NCBI RefSeq assembly: GCF_932276165.1
Contig: NC_063995.1
Coordinates: forward strand, 10,354,001 to 10,418,000
Length of the DNA: 64,000 bases
Direction of reading: 5' to 3'
DNA from: Plutella xylostella
Taxonomy: Eukaryota; Arthropoda; Insecta; Lepidoptera; Plutellidae
A model generated the notes under the pieces. That model was not told the DNA's origin, did not search any database, and saw nothing but the letters and a program-made list of their open reading frames with translations. Numbering within the stretch: position 1 is the stretch's first letter; every line of letters starts with the position of its first letter. Position numbers and translations under genes: made by a program. Of the stretch, positions 1 to 10,401 are shown one piece after another.

Positions 1-145
1 TTCATGAAATTATCTTTTGGTTCGTCCAATTTCAATATTTAAATTGGATACTGGCCCCTCTGGACGGCTTTACAACTACAATGTATCGGATAATTGGCGA
101 AACCGATTTAATGTATGAAAACCACTGCCAGTGGTTGTAGCCGCA

Positions 146-540
146 AGGGGGTCACTCCAAATCGACGAACGGACAAACGAGAATCATCACTCTATACATA
201 GAGCAGAGTCCTCGAGTGGAGACCACGTACCGGCAAACGCGGCGTTGGGCGGCCCCCCGCGAGATGGACGGAAGATATAGTCAAGTCCGCGGGGAAGCAC
301 TGGATGCGGGCCGCCTGCGTTTGGACAAAATGGAAATCGTTGGCCTATGTTCAGCAGTGGACGTCCTATGGCTGAGATGATGATGATCATAACATAGAGC
401 AGCGCTCCGAAGCTTCGGAAAAGCAAAACTGCAGCGCTTACACATATCCAATACGGACTTCATTGCGATCGGCTTATATTTCGTTGTATTAAGCGTACCG
501 ATCGCGTGACAATTTTCGTCGATTTAGAGAGTGACCCCCC
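146..540. mobile_element. Hairpin MITE (GGGGGTCACTC family), interrupted by a LINE fragment
   Basis: The left end reads GGGGGTCACTC followed by ATCGACGAA, and the right end reads TTCGTCGAT then GAGTGACCCCC, so the ends are inverted repeats. The inner phrase CGTTGTATTAAGCGTACCGA resembles the core of shorter copies at 40.1, 47.3, 50.0 and 55.0 kb. At about 395 bp this copy is longer because a LINE fragment sits inside it. It has no coding capacity of its own, and the transposase family cannot be assigned. Confidence 0.65.
207..391 (+). pseudogene. 5'-truncated RTE-type LINE, C-terminal coding remnant and 3' tail
   Basis: Reading + in the frame that ends at the TGA near 384, the translation contains LEWRPRTGKR, VGRPPARWTEDIVKSAGK and AYVQQWTSYG before the stop. 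These phrases are typical of the end of insect RTE-like LINE ORFs, as is the following GATGATGATGAT tail. Only the last 55-60 residues remain, with no endonuclease or reverse transcriptase. The 11-bp word ACATAGAGCAG flanks the fragment at 196-206 and 392-402, which fits a target-site duplication. The fragment is therefore a dead-on-arrival insertion into the surrounding MITE. Confidence 0.8.
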
Positions 541-948
541 TGTGGTTACAATACAACCATACGGCAGTGGTTTTCATTGGAATTGGCTCGCAACCCAAAT
601 AAATACCTAACCTACCTACCTACCTAACACCTATCTCACATTTGCCTATAACGAGAGTCTCGTAGCACTACAGACCCGGTGCGACAGTGACGCCCGACAA
701 TAGGTCCTACTATTGTGCGCGACACAAAGACGCCGACGTCTGTCCAGATCACAATCTGGCGCCTCGATAACGTCAGACCCTCAAACTACCGAACAGACCT
801 CAAAAGCTCTTTGTCCGAGTTGCGGAGAGTTCCTCGCGTGTCCTTGGACATACGAGTTCTTTCAAATTAGCATATCTCGCGCAAACTTGGACAATGGGAC
901 GAATTTGAATGTTTGGAAAAGTAATCTTATAAGCTTACTTATATAGAA
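541..948. other. No recognisable gene
   Basis: Short open frames only. A run of CCTA repeats lies near 607-628 and a small palindrome (ACAATAGGTCCTACTATTGT) near 698-717. I see no splice-bounded coding signal. Confidence 0.4.
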
Positions 949-1160
949 CTAGGTCTTTCCGCGAGCTTCATTTCGCCCTAAAAAGTTTTCCCTTCAGAAT
1001 TCCGCGATAAAAAGTAGCATATGATCTTTCTCAGGGTCTAGACCGTCTGTATGCCACATTTAATTCAAAATCAACGTTCAGTAGTTTTGTCGTGAAAGAT
1101 TTACAGACAGACAGACAGACACAGTTACTTTCGTATTTATAATATTAGTTAGAATTAGGA
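949..1160 (-). mobile_element. Short Helitron-like repeat, diverged copy
   Basis: On the - strand the unit starts TCCTAA near 1160, contains the (GTCT)n block (GACA on + at about 1106-1125), and ends in CTAG at 949-952 after a GC-rich GAAGCTCGCGG segment. A TC start, CTAG end and insertion between A and T are Helitron hallmarks. This copy is more diverged than those at 28.1, 39.3 and 57.5 kb. It is non-coding. Confidence 0.65.
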
Positions 1161-2369
1161 TAATCATAATACTTTTGCTTAGCCTTTTCAAACGTATAGA
1201 ATAGCTTATAAATTTTACCAAAATTTTTCTCTGGAACATGCTTATTTAAACTGTAACGTTGTAAATGTAAGTTTTAATGAGATTTCTCAATGGATGGCAA
1301 AGTTTCAGAACTCTATTCAGCGTCGTCCGACGCGGTCGCCTATTCAAAATTGTATGTACTTCATTATCAAAGTGAGTAAAGTTCGTTAGAAATTGGGAGA
1401 TCGACGTTAAAATGTAAAACGAAATTGAAATAACTCGGGAATAAAGACGCCTACTAGAGATCTGTCACTCTGAAGTTATGATATCCCTCATTAGCACCTG
1501 AAAGGAAAATTCTGGGGATTTTCCCTAAAATAATATATTTTTATAATGATTAGGCAAACAATAGTGTACCTACTACTGGACATAGAGCCCTCACGAGCCT
1601 CAAAGAGCGATGGTAGCTCTGTCGGGTAAGCTTTTCACGCCAGAGAGAACTTTTGCTTTGTTTTTTAATGTAATACTTACACCATCTTGTTTGCATATTG
1701 TTAATCTAAGTCACCAATGTTACGTGTACAAAGTAGCGGAAACGTCAGGCTCTCCTGTAATATTGAAGTGTGCGCGGAAACCGCCGTAAGTAGTTGTGTT
1801 CAGTTTGATAGTTTGGAGTTTGATGGGAACTTCCTGTAACAGCTATTTAATTTAACTAAGTAGCTCGTGTATAGCAAGATGCTTATACCTGTACATCTAG
1901 CGCAAGTTTGATAGTTTGTTGAAAACTATAAAAGTTTGTTTTCTCGCATACAAAGTGCCTCTAGCGGAAACTATCATGTTTTTTTTGGGTTATACAGGTT
2001 TCAATGTAGTACAATATCACTTTTATTCGATGTTAAACAATATGAAACAGCTACAAAAATATTTAATCAGCAGGTGATTTTATGTTTACCGTTAAAAATA
2101 GTTTTTATTATGCTTTTATAATAAAGTCCATTTATAAGCTTTTAAGAGCACTTGCCAATGCCATAACGTAGGTGTTGATTAAAAATTGATCACATTAATG
2201 TGTTATTTACAATATAATTTCCAATATAAGCTTGCAGGTGATATTTATAAATAACGTTTAGGTACAGGGTCTTGCAAGGTAGGTATATTTCGAAATTCAC
2301 ACTTTTTTCTACAGCTTGTTCTATGAACTATTATTGGATCCGATAGCGATTATTTACTACTAGTATTAA
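1161..2369. other. AT-rich intergenic or intronic DNA
   Basis: No coding region is supported. A fragment near 1560-1625 (CTACTACTGGACATAGAGCC) resembles the common lepidopteran RTE 3' tail. The rest is AT-rich with only short, compositionally random open frames. Confidence 0.4.
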
Positions 2370-2545
2370 GTCTTTTTTTGAAAAGATGGCTCAGGAGTTT
2401 CTTGCCTCCGTTCTTCTCCTTAGACAGAAAGAGCCCCCCTTATCCGAACGGAGAGTAGTTTGTAAAAATTGACGTTCATCAGAAAATTTTATATTTTTAC
2501 GATGAATAAAAAATTTTGAGTTTAGTTTGAGTTTTATTTAAATAC
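2370..2545 (+). repeat. LINE/SINE 3' tail fragment
   Basis: The text AAAAGATGGCTCAGGAGTTT, then CTTCTCCTTAGACAGAAAG, then GATGAATAAAAAATTTTGAG with an imperfect (GAGTTTA)n end matches a 3'-tail type common in Lepidoptera. Related sequence occurs near 20.5 and 22.2 kb and, inverted, near 29.0 kb. It is non-coding and the parent element was not identified. Confidence 0.5.
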
Positions 2546-2616
2546 AAACGCTACGCTACCACAGTCAGATACATAGACATCTTAAACTGATAACACCCAT
2601 CTTTTTCCGTCGATGG

Positions 2617-2780
2617 TGTTCAGTTATCAAGTAGTTTTTATGTATTTATATAGATGTCACTATGCCGGAATCTGTATCTCGGTATTAAGATTTCTTACAT
2701 GTTAATAACCTTTCTTCTTATACAAATAAACATTGCTTCTACTACCAGCGATCCGAACATAAGGCTACCAAGCCTTTTCA
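2617..2780 (+). repeat. 5' LTR of TRIM-like element
   Basis: 164-bp terminal repeat beginning TG and ending CA. It is preceded by GATGG and followed immediately by TGGTCC, the usual position for a primer-binding site. AATAAA lies at 2725-2730. Confidence 0.82.
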
Positions 2781-3054
2781 TGGTCCTTCACTGACCACAC
2801 CACCCTAGTAGTAACCACTTTGTGAGCAGACGCTAGAAATCAGAGACGCATCGTCTCCGAAGGCGTCAACCGGGCGATCCGAGGATCGTTCCGGTAGGGA
2901 TGGCTGCACCAGCAGTCGAGCTCCGGTGTGCCCATTGATGGGTGCTAGCAGTGGCGCCGCGGCCTGCGCCACCGCGCCTATCACTTAGCGGCACCAGGAC
3001 ATCCCATCAAGGCGCGCTTCGGGTCAACTTAACCGGAGTCAGCGGCCCCAGCAA

Positions 3055-3275
3055 CAGCGGTCCAGTGCACCCGGTGACAGGATGCCAGTGGTGATACTCA
3101 CGAGCGGAGCGTCATCGTGCCTATCGCCTGCCACTTGAGCGGTGCCAGAGACAATGCAGACATCAGCAGCGATCCAGTGCACCCGGTGACAGGATGCCAG
3201 CGGCGACACTCACGAGCGGAGCGTCGTCGTGCCTATCGCCTGCCACTTCAGCGGTGCCAGTGACAACGGCAACAG
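3055..3275 (+). repeat. Two-unit GC-rich tandem repeat inside the TRIM
   Basis: The unit containing CCAGTGCACCCGGTGACAGG, CACGAGCGGAGCGTC and CTATCGCCTGCCACTT occurs twice in tandem, about 117-120 bp apart, with scattered substitutions. It is non-coding and may be the packaging or structural region of the element. Confidence 0.75.
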
Positions 3276-3502
3276 CGAAGACGGAAGATCTCATCAAAAT
3301 TATATTGTAAATTTATAGCTCTTATCAAAATTATTTTGTAAAATTTATGTAAATAACTGTATATACCAGCCACATCTTATAGCACACAGGATGCATGTAG
3401 GTCCTTATCAGCTTGTTATCAAGTCCATGCATCTTGTGGAGTTACCCCCTTGACGTGATGGTGAGGGTGGTAATGAAGAACGTACGTTCTTGGTGGGCGG
3501 TA

Positions 3503-3666
3503 TGTTCAGTTATCAAGTAGTTTTTATGTATTTATATAGATGTCACTATGCCGGAATCTGTATCTCGGTATTAAGATTTCTTACATGTTAATAACCTTTC
3601 TTCTTATACAAATAAACATTGCTTCAACTACCAGCGATCCTATCATAAGGCTACCAAGCCTTTTCA
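3503..3666 (+). repeat. 3' LTR of TRIM-like element
   Basis: Second copy of the 164-bp repeat, followed by the GATGG target duplication at 3667-3671. It differs from the 5' copy at about three positions near its right end. Confidence 0.82.
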
Positions 3667-5149
3667 GATGGTTAAAAATGCGCTATCCCATCTGACCTTC
3701 TGACCTGCCCTCTGAATATTCGGGAACATTCTTCTCTGTCCCCGACTAGACCGCTCGGCCCGCCGAGCTGCACCTCTTATTAATTCATCTCGCGGGTCCA
3801 TTACCGCCGGCACAATGGGGACAAAGCTCGGCTGAATTCTTTGTAGTATCGTTGGTTGCGACCGAATTTTAGATGTGCAGGTCCTAATATAAAAGATTCT
3901 TTGCAGGTTTAAAGTCACCGACCGTATGTACGTAGTTCGTCTCCACCACCTCCAAGAGCAGAACATTCAGCTTAACTGATCCCTATATATCTGTGTGATG
4001 ATGATGATAGTAATTTTAAGTTTATGTATGTATTTGTGTATGTATGTGATGTATTTATGTATGTATCATGTATATCATTATTTATATTGTATAGGTATAG
4101 TTATATTAATATTTTGGTTAGGTACTCAATTTAGACCATCTTCTATCGTAAGCACTACTAATAACTTTTTCAACATCACCAAAATTAACTGGCAGAAAAT
4201 GCTGCTAGCATTAAGTTCGCCTTTGTACCAAAGTATACATTTACTATGTGCAATAAAGAATTTAATAATAATAATAATATGTACGTAGACTCTCCGGGCG
4301 CGATAGCGACAGCAGTCACGACTCACGACATATCAAACATTATGGCGTATGTACAGTATTATAAAAATGTTTACATCTAAACGCACGAGCGGTCTAGGTG
4401 ACTGCAACCGCTACCGACAAGCACGATCTCACGCATTTATCTAGATTTATTTCAGAGGAGTCAGGTTTCATTGCTCTTTATTGTAGCTATTTATTTATTT
4501 ATTGCACAATTTACAAAAGTAGATGTCAGGTGGACTTAATGCTAAGAGCATTCTCTACCAGTCAACCTGCAGTCAATTTAAAAACAAAATGATATCATGA
4601 AAACAAATCTACTCAAAAGTTCCCTGGACGGCTCGGTGCAGATTCAATAATAAACGTTTCGACAAATTGTTATTAAATTCGACCCAATATGTCCGCTTTC
4701 TACCTACGATACTAATAAATAAAATAAAAATACCTACGAGTATTACGGGAGAGCACAATAAATCCCTCTAATGTTGTTACCTTCCCGATATCTGTAAGAA
4801 TAAGTAACAGGACAAGAAAGGTTGAAAAGGATTTTTTGTATAAAATGCGTAACCTTTTTACTATAGTTCGAGTAATATTCTTTAGATGGGTTTGACCTTT
4901 TACTGTAAAACAGGTGTTAGAAGTTTGAGGTGTCTGTGTGTCGATCGACGGAAACAATCACCGGATGAAGTGTTAAATTGTCAAAGTGAATACCGGATTG
5001 AGGGAACAAACACATAACGATGAATTAAATTCAATACGATAATACGTACGTTTCAACATATTAACCCCTGCGGGCTATGAGGTTTATACATCGGGAAAAC
5101 TGTGCCAACTCCCAGCATACGACTAATTTGAGATTAATATTAGTTAATA
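3667..5149. other. Intergenic DNA with LINE tails and a TATG-type simple repeat
   Basis: A 100-codon open frame lies on the - strand across 3664-3966, but I do not recognise its translation and it runs into the TRIM boundary. At 4020-4070 there is an imperfect TATG-rich microsatellite. LINE-like 3' tails occur near 4195-4280 (+, ending AATAAAGAA(TTTAATAAT)n) and 4480-4575 (-, reverse of GTTGACTGGTAGAGAATGC). The rest is AT-rich with no gene signal. Confidence 0.4.
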
Positions 5150-5332
5150 TAAATAATAATAAATGTTGGTTGGAAGAAATTGCTTCTTGGCAATAAGCCC
5201 GCCTTTGTATATGTCGCAGGCATCTGGTTTAATATCCTGTTTGATTGAACCGCTAGCCCGTTCATTGGATGACGCTATTCAGTTGTATGACTAGGCCGAA
5301 CGTTGATTGTACAAGCGTCACAAAACGTCCAA

Positions 5333-5610
5333 CTAGTTAGCGGACTTAAAATCAGTCAGGTGGTGAATAAAACAAATATAAAGAAAGAAAGAAAGAAAGA
5401 TACATTTATTTGACACACTGAGACAGAATAATAAGACAAAAAAAATAAATAAAAGAAACAACAACAAAATAAAGAGAATACTTAATATAGAACAAACAAA
5501 ACAAATAAAGGTTACTGTCCAGAGTGTCAAAACGGCACCAGCTCAGCATATGCTATGGACAGTGAGGCCACAGCGCTGGTTTTCAGCTGGCCCTTGTGTT
5601 GACCTCAGTC
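5333..5610 (-). repeat. LINE 3' end with (CTTT)n tail, reverse orientation
   Basis: Read on the - strand it contains CCAGCTGAAAACCAGCGCTG, an AGCTGG partner arm, a T-rich stretch, GTCAAATAAATGTAT and then a (CTTT)n tail (GAAA on + at about 5380-5400). It matches the + strand element end at 14.1-14.35 kb. No coding part is retained. Confidence 0.65.
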
Positions 5611-6053
5611 ACGAACGCGAAGTTGGTATATATATATTAATTATGATGAGTTGTGTTATGTGATAATATATTAATAATTACATAGGTTATAATTGTGGAA
5701 AGAAATAAATAAATAGTGGGTGAGACAGTGTTTGTGTAAGGTAGGTAGGTATATAGATAAAATGTAATATGTACAATCTGTATCAAATGTATTAAGTAAT
5801 AAATATTAAATATTAGAAAGGGTAGAATGAGTAGAAATACAAAACATAAACTAAAAGTAAATAAAAGTGCACAATAGTAGTAGGTACTATTAGCCGGTTT
5901 ACAATGCCAGGCGATCATGGTACCGCCGACTTACTTATAAGCATAATATGGCGTCTAACAGCGAACAGCTGACACAAATAGCACTTGTATTGTTATTTTT
6001 TGCAAATAAATTAGCTTTCAAGTGCTTTATTTATGTTAAAATAGTGTGACAAC

Positions 6054-6141
6054 ATGGATTTACCTATTATTACACCGCCGGCGGATAGTTTCAAAGAAAA
6101 AAATGTGCTGAAACTGGATAATTATGAACAACAATATCAAG
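6054..6141 (+). CDS. Possible first coding exon of an unidentified gene (partial)
   Basis: An ATG in a good insect context (GACAACATGG) opens a 29-codon frame beginning MDLPIITPPADSFKEK and ending NYEQQYQ. It is followed by a strong splice donor (GTACGT at 6142), leaving the exon in phase 1. The composition (proline and charged residues, few rare runs) looks coding, and the 150 bp upstream resemble a 5' leader. I do not recognise the protein. The exon lies inside an inverted-repeat-flanked segment, so it may be a gene fragment captured by a transposon and not a resident exon. No matching acceptor exon was found downstream. Confidence 0.4.
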
Positions 6142-6428
6142 GTACGTTTATTGTTATTGTTTAGTTAATTTGTGAGATGAGAGCTTTGTAACATAGTCTT
6201 TTTGTTGACTCTTGTCTGGTCATGTTCATCCTAACCAGACATTACAAAGTTGCTATACTATATCCCATTTAACGACTTCGCTGAATAACGTTCAGTCAAG
6301 ACGTTGGACGTTACAGTCAACCACTTGACGAGTTGTTTTATAGTCATTCAACTGAAAAGCGTCATCCAATGAACGGGCTAGCGGTTCAATCAAACAGGAG
6401 ATTAAACCAGATGCCTGCGACATATACA

Positions 6429-7430
6429 CTACTTTCGAGTCCCATTTTTGTAACTGTGTTTTCTATGAATACAATAAAGTGTTTATAAGTAAATAAATAT
6501 TTCAGCTATTGCTGAAAGCTGTACATAATATATCGCGATATAATTCCTCTTAGCGCGTCTGTGGTTATTAGCGGCCGCTTCACGGGCTGTTATTGACGTC
6601 GATAAGTTTGTTTAATACGCGTTCCACCAATCACAGAGCCGCATTTATGGCGAATCGCAATATAGTGACGTTTATCTACGTCGATAACGAACCCATGCAG
6701 TGGCAACGTAAGCGTCAATTTAATTAGAGCTTTCAGCATCTACACACTACAGCACTAGCTAGCATCTAGACTTATATTGGCAGCTTTCAGGGTGCTAAAG
6801 CTTGGCACCGTAGCATTCGCAGGATCAGAGTAGGCTCCACGTCGCTGCAGGCTAATGGCATTCAATGACCTGCTAAATTATCTGCCGCCGCGAATATTTG
6901 TCTCCATTTATTTATTCGTGTGGCATCAGTCGCTGAGCACGCTCAGGAAAACACTTAGATTGACGATATACGAACTAGATACTGCCTCAAACAAAACTGC
7001 CCGCAGTTTGTTTACTGTCAAACCGTTTTAAGGTCAACCTAATGACAACCACCAATGACCAAAGTCACAAATATTCTAACCTAACTATAATTCAAAATGA
7101 GAGTTCAGTGGTAGAAGTGGGGTGTTATTTGTTCCAACCCGTCTTATGATCACTGATACTGATTACTGACATTCCATCGTGCATATATTGTTAATCTAAG
7201 TTCGTGTGGCATCGTTGAGAAAACAAAACTACCTACGCGTGAACCGAGCCGCGGTAGTGTTAATAGGTAAACATGACAGAGTAAAATGACCCTTATGGCT
7301 TTATAGGTTTTAATAATTTTGCTGTGAGCTTTAGCTTTTATAGCTTTTACCTATTTCCCCGTTTTGTGTTCTTACAGAAGGTTGGAGTGATGTCTAGTTA
7401 CTTGTTATGGTATGGTTGTATATAGGTTTT
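6429..7430. other. No recognisable gene
   Basis: AT-rich DNA. A GC-richer stretch at 6540-6720 contains partly inverted words around GACGTCGATAA and may be a degraded MITE. No coding signal. Confidence 0.35.
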
Positions 7431-8028
7431 TAGAAAAAAAAAACCGGCCAAGTGCGAGTCGGGCTCGCGCACAAAGGGTTCCGTAGTAAGCACAATAACT
7501 TAACCAAAATTACAGTTAAATCAACCTATCTCAAAAACTATAAGAGATACTTTGATCAAACCAAAAATCGTTGAAAGAGTTAATTAGCATGCATCACCTC
7601 TATTTTTTTTAGAATTTTATACCCCGTAGTTATAAAAATAGAGGGGGGGGGACATACTTTTTACGACTTTGAGAGCTGATATCTCAAAAACCGTTCACTT
7701 TAAGAAAAATGTTTTTTAGAAAACTTTATATCATTTTAAAAGACCTTTCCATTGATACTCCACACGGGTATGTACATCGAAAAAAAAATTTTATCCCTCA
7801 GTTACATGTATGGGGGGCCCCACCCCCAATTCTTTTTTTTACTATTTAGTGTCATATTTTTGTAGCGGTTCATACAACACATATTCCCATCAAATTTCAT
7901 CACTGTAGTACTTATAGTTTCCGAGTAAATCGGCTGTGACAGACGGACAGACGGACAGACGGACAGACGGACATGACGAAACTATAAGGGTTCCGTTTTT
8001 GCCATTTTGGCTACGGAACCCTAAAAAC
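7431..8028 (+). mobile_element. Lepidopteran CCGGCCAAGTGCGAGTCGGG repeat, copy 1
   Basis: Starts with an A-run and CCGGCCAAGTGCGAGTCGGG and ends with four GGACAGAC units, then GGGTTCCGTTTTTGCC and GGCTACGGAACCCTAAAAA. The words GGGTTCCGTAG near the start and CTACGGAACCC at the end are inverted. It is about 600 bp, non-coding, and nearly identical to the copy at 25602-26194. I recognise it as an abundant lepidopteran repeat, but I am not sure of its class. The short - strand frame over its end is chance. Confidence 0.8.
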
Positions 8029-8612
8029 AGCGTTGTAGGTATATTATTGGCGTATATTGCATTAAAATGATTGAAACATTGCATTCTATATCCACATAAT
8101 TGCGCTGAGAAATGTTATCCGACAGTCAGAATATTTACCCAAGATTTCCAATGACATGCTCTATCCAAGAACAACGCGGACCCACTCAATGTGCTCTATC
8201 TATGCAGAAAGCTGTAACTGAAACAGCAATGTCTGTCCATGACTTGCGAAAACTTCCTGTAAAACTACCTAGATGTCGCTAGAGGTCTCTTCGTCATTTC
8301 AAAAAATGGTACTAACGATAAGTATATTTTTTTGTATCTTGTAATAACATAGTAAATGTATAATAAAAATAACCACAGTGTTTAACCGCTGTGAAATGTA
8401 CACACCTATAATCAGTCAGATTATATTTTGAAAAATTATAAGTACCTGAATAAAGAAGTAAGAAACTAATAATAAATATAAATTATTAGGTATATTGATA
8501 CAGCGTAAATAATTATGTAGGTTATTATAACATAATTATCTCAGATAAGAATACAGTTTAAAATTCATAATTTGTAAGTCTATGTATTATAGCTACTCAG
8601 CACACTACTTTA
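8029..8612. other. AT-rich DNA upstream of the full-length LINE
   Basis: No gene signal. Very AT-rich, with only short random frames. Confidence 0.4.
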
Positions 8613-9002
8613 GCTACAGTCTTCTGGAGTGACGTCACGGACAGCTGCGACAGAGTTACTTACGTACGGATTTTCTGAGTAAACAGAATAAAAAACGATC
8701 GGTCAGTGAATAGTATACGCGTATATTAAAGTTCACCTTATAACTAGTTACATATATTGTTATTCACAGTGAAATCGCTCGTTTTACAGTGTAAAAAGTG
8801 AATTGTTTTATGCAATTGCCGAATTAATTAACATAAAGTGGTCATATTGACATTTTTGTGACACAACGGACACTTCGGTAATCATAATCTACCCAATTCT
8901 TCGTATTAAATAAATCATCGGACATATATTGGCGCCATCTAGCATCGACTTGCAGTACTACTAAATACGCTGACACCCTTAACTTAACTCTTACAACTAA
9001 CT

Positions 9003-10064
9003 ATGGCTAAGTGTGGCGGTTGTGGTAAATTCATGGGGCCAACAGGGGGCGCTAAATGCAACAAATGCAAGGTGATTTACCACCTGCCCTGCCTCGGTCT
9101 AACTGAAAAGGACAAGATTCCCGCCACCTGGATATGCGTCGAATGCAAGCGACATGTCCCTAGGGACAACAGGGCCGACACCCCGGTCAGAGGCGCTCCC
9201 TCACACGCAGAACCTGACGTCATGGAGGTGGTGTACGCTGCAGAGGTCTCCGGTAACACCGCGGCCAGCGACCTGTCGGAGGAGTCCAAAGTCGAGCTGG
9301 GCCTTGAAATACGCCTCTTCAGGAACGACCTTCGTGCAGTCCGGGAGGAAATTAGACAATTCCGGACGGAAATGTCTGATCTGAGGTCAGCTATGTCTGA
9401 AGCCGATAGTCGGCTGACAAAAATGGATGCCCGAGTAGTCGAGTTGGAGACCAAGATGGCAGTGTCCGGTACTGGGAAGCTGGAAGAGATGATAGCTGAC
9501 CTTAAATTAGAAATACAGGAGAAAGACCAAGACATGCTCCTGAACGACTTGGAGTTCAGTCATATTCCGGAGGAAAACGGCGAGAACCCGTTGCAAATTG
9601 TGGCCCTGGTCGCGACTAAACTTGGCGTCAAGCTTGATGAGCGGGATATAGTCAGCGCCGAGAGAGTGGGGCCGCGTCATCGTTCCGGCCGAGCTTCGGG
9701 AGAGAGCGGGGAGGGTGCGGGGGCGGGCGGCTCGGCGGAGCGGCCTCGGCCTCTCGTGGTGCGAGTGACGCGGCGTGCGCTCAAGGACGAGCTAATGAAA
9801 AGCGCTCGCGTCCGCCGCGGAGCCACCACCGCCGACCTGGGCTTGTCTGCCGCCCCCCGCCCCTTCTACGTTAATGACCGGCTGACAAAAACCAACCGAA
9901 TTCTCTTCAACAAAGCGCGTGAAGCAAAGAAGCAGCTTCACTGGCGCTTTGTGTGGACGAGACAAGGAAGGGTGTATGCACGACAGGAGGAAGGGAAAGC
10001 GCGTCACTGGATTCGTTCAGAGGGAGACCTGACACGGGTTTTTGGCTCAGCTCTGGTGTCTTAA
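9003..10064 (+). CDS. LINE ORF1 protein: PHD finger, coiled coil, FP-type C-terminal domain
   Basis: A 353-residue protein. An N-terminal Cys4-His-Cys3 PHD-type zinc finger uses C4, C7, C19, C22, H27, C30, C45 and C48. A charged heptad-rich coiled coil covers about residues 90-175, followed by an RNA-binding-like segment from about 176 (LLNDLEFSHIPEE). The C-terminus from residue 288 (FYVNDRL, then RFVWTRQGRVYARQ and IRSEGDL) matches the FP-type C-terminal domain found in many insect LINE ORF1s. ORF1 proteins of this kind bind the element RNA and act as nucleic-acid chaperones in the retrotransposition particle; that role is from family knowledge. The middle (GEGAGAGGSAERPRP) is a low-complexity GC-rich linker. 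The start is the first in-frame ATG, in context CTAACTATGG. It is followed 337 bp later by ORF2. Confidence 0.85.
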   Translation: MAKCGGCGKFMGPTGGAKCNKCKVIYHLPCLGLTEKDKIPATWICVECKRHVPRDNRADTPVRGAPSHAEPDVMEVVYAAEVSGNTAASDLSEESKVELGLEIRLFRNDLRAVREEIRQFRTEMSDLRSAMSEADSRLTKMDARVVELETKMAVSGTGKLEEMIADLKLEIQEKDQDMLLNDLEFSHIPEENGENPLQIVALVATKLGVKLDERDIVSAERVGPRHRSGRASGESGEGAGAGGSAERPRPLVVRVTRRALKDELMKSARVRRGATTADLGLSAAPRPFYVNDRLTKTNRILFNKAREAKKQLHWRFVWTRQGRVYARQEEGKARHWIRSEGDLTRVFGSALVS

Positions 10065-10401
10065 AAATGGCGGACTATGAGATGTATGCCTACTTGTACT
10101 TATTGTTTTTGTATTTGTGTAACCTAATTGTATTACTGTCAACTGATAGCCTGTTTAGAAAGATAACTTGTTTCTGTGTTGCCTATATGTATTTGTGTGT
10201 ACTTTGCGTTTCTTCTGTTAATATGTTACTTTTGATCTGTCTTTGTGGCTGTTTCTCGGTGGTAATTACGAATGGACGGGCTGACTTGGTTTATGATTAT
10301 ATATTAATATGTACTACTCTATCTATACTTTACACACGTTACACAATTATAGTATATATTTACCTACGCAATGTAATTTCATACGTATTAAACTACATAA
10401 A
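10065..10401 (+). other. Spacer between LINE ORF1 and ORF2
   Basis: AT-rich spacer of 337 bp up to the preferred ORF2 start (93 bp less if the ATG at 10309 is used). A frame open across 9953-10411 overlaps the ORF1 end and encodes only hydrophobic low-complexity residues, so I treat it as chance. How ORF2 is translated (reinitiation or internal entry) cannot be read from the sequence. Confidence 0.5.

Larger units (their letters stand above)
2617..3666 (+). mobile_element. Miniature non-autonomous LTR retrotransposon (TRIM-like)
   Basis: Two 164-bp direct repeats (2617-2780 and 3503-3666) both start TGTTCAGTTATC and end AAGCCTTTTCA, with about three mismatches by eye. The 5-bp word GATGG directly precedes the first repeat (2612-2616) and directly follows the second (3667-3671), as a target-site duplication should. 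Each LTR holds an AATAAA (2725-2730 in the first). A TGG-initiated stretch follows the 5' LTR and could be the primer site, and a G-rich stretch precedes the 3' LTR. The 722-bp interior has no ORF but carries two tandem units of about 120 bp. The total of 1.05 kb, with no gag or pol, fits a TRIM. Strand is taken from the LTR signals. Confidence 0.82.
5207..6428. mobile_element. Inverted-repeat-flanked segment of about 1.2 kb
   Basis: The arm at about 5207-5292 and the arm at about 6342-6428 are inverted copies of about 86 bp and roughly 95% identical by eye. Shared words are GTCGCAGGCATCTGGTTTAA and GAACCGCTAGCCCGTTCATT. Beyond the arms the two sides diverge. The interior holds a reverse-oriented LINE 3' end and a possible first coding exon. 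I could not identify target duplications or a transposase, so the segment could be a TIR transposon or two independently inserted fragments. Confidence 0.55.

Noticed and set aside
3664..3966. 100-codon - strand frame
   Set aside because: No recognisable domain, and its end lies in the TRIM; kept only as a note.
9077..9535. 152-codon - strand frame opposite LINE ORF1
   Set aside because: Shadow of the real ORF1, which has the PHD finger and FP-type domain.
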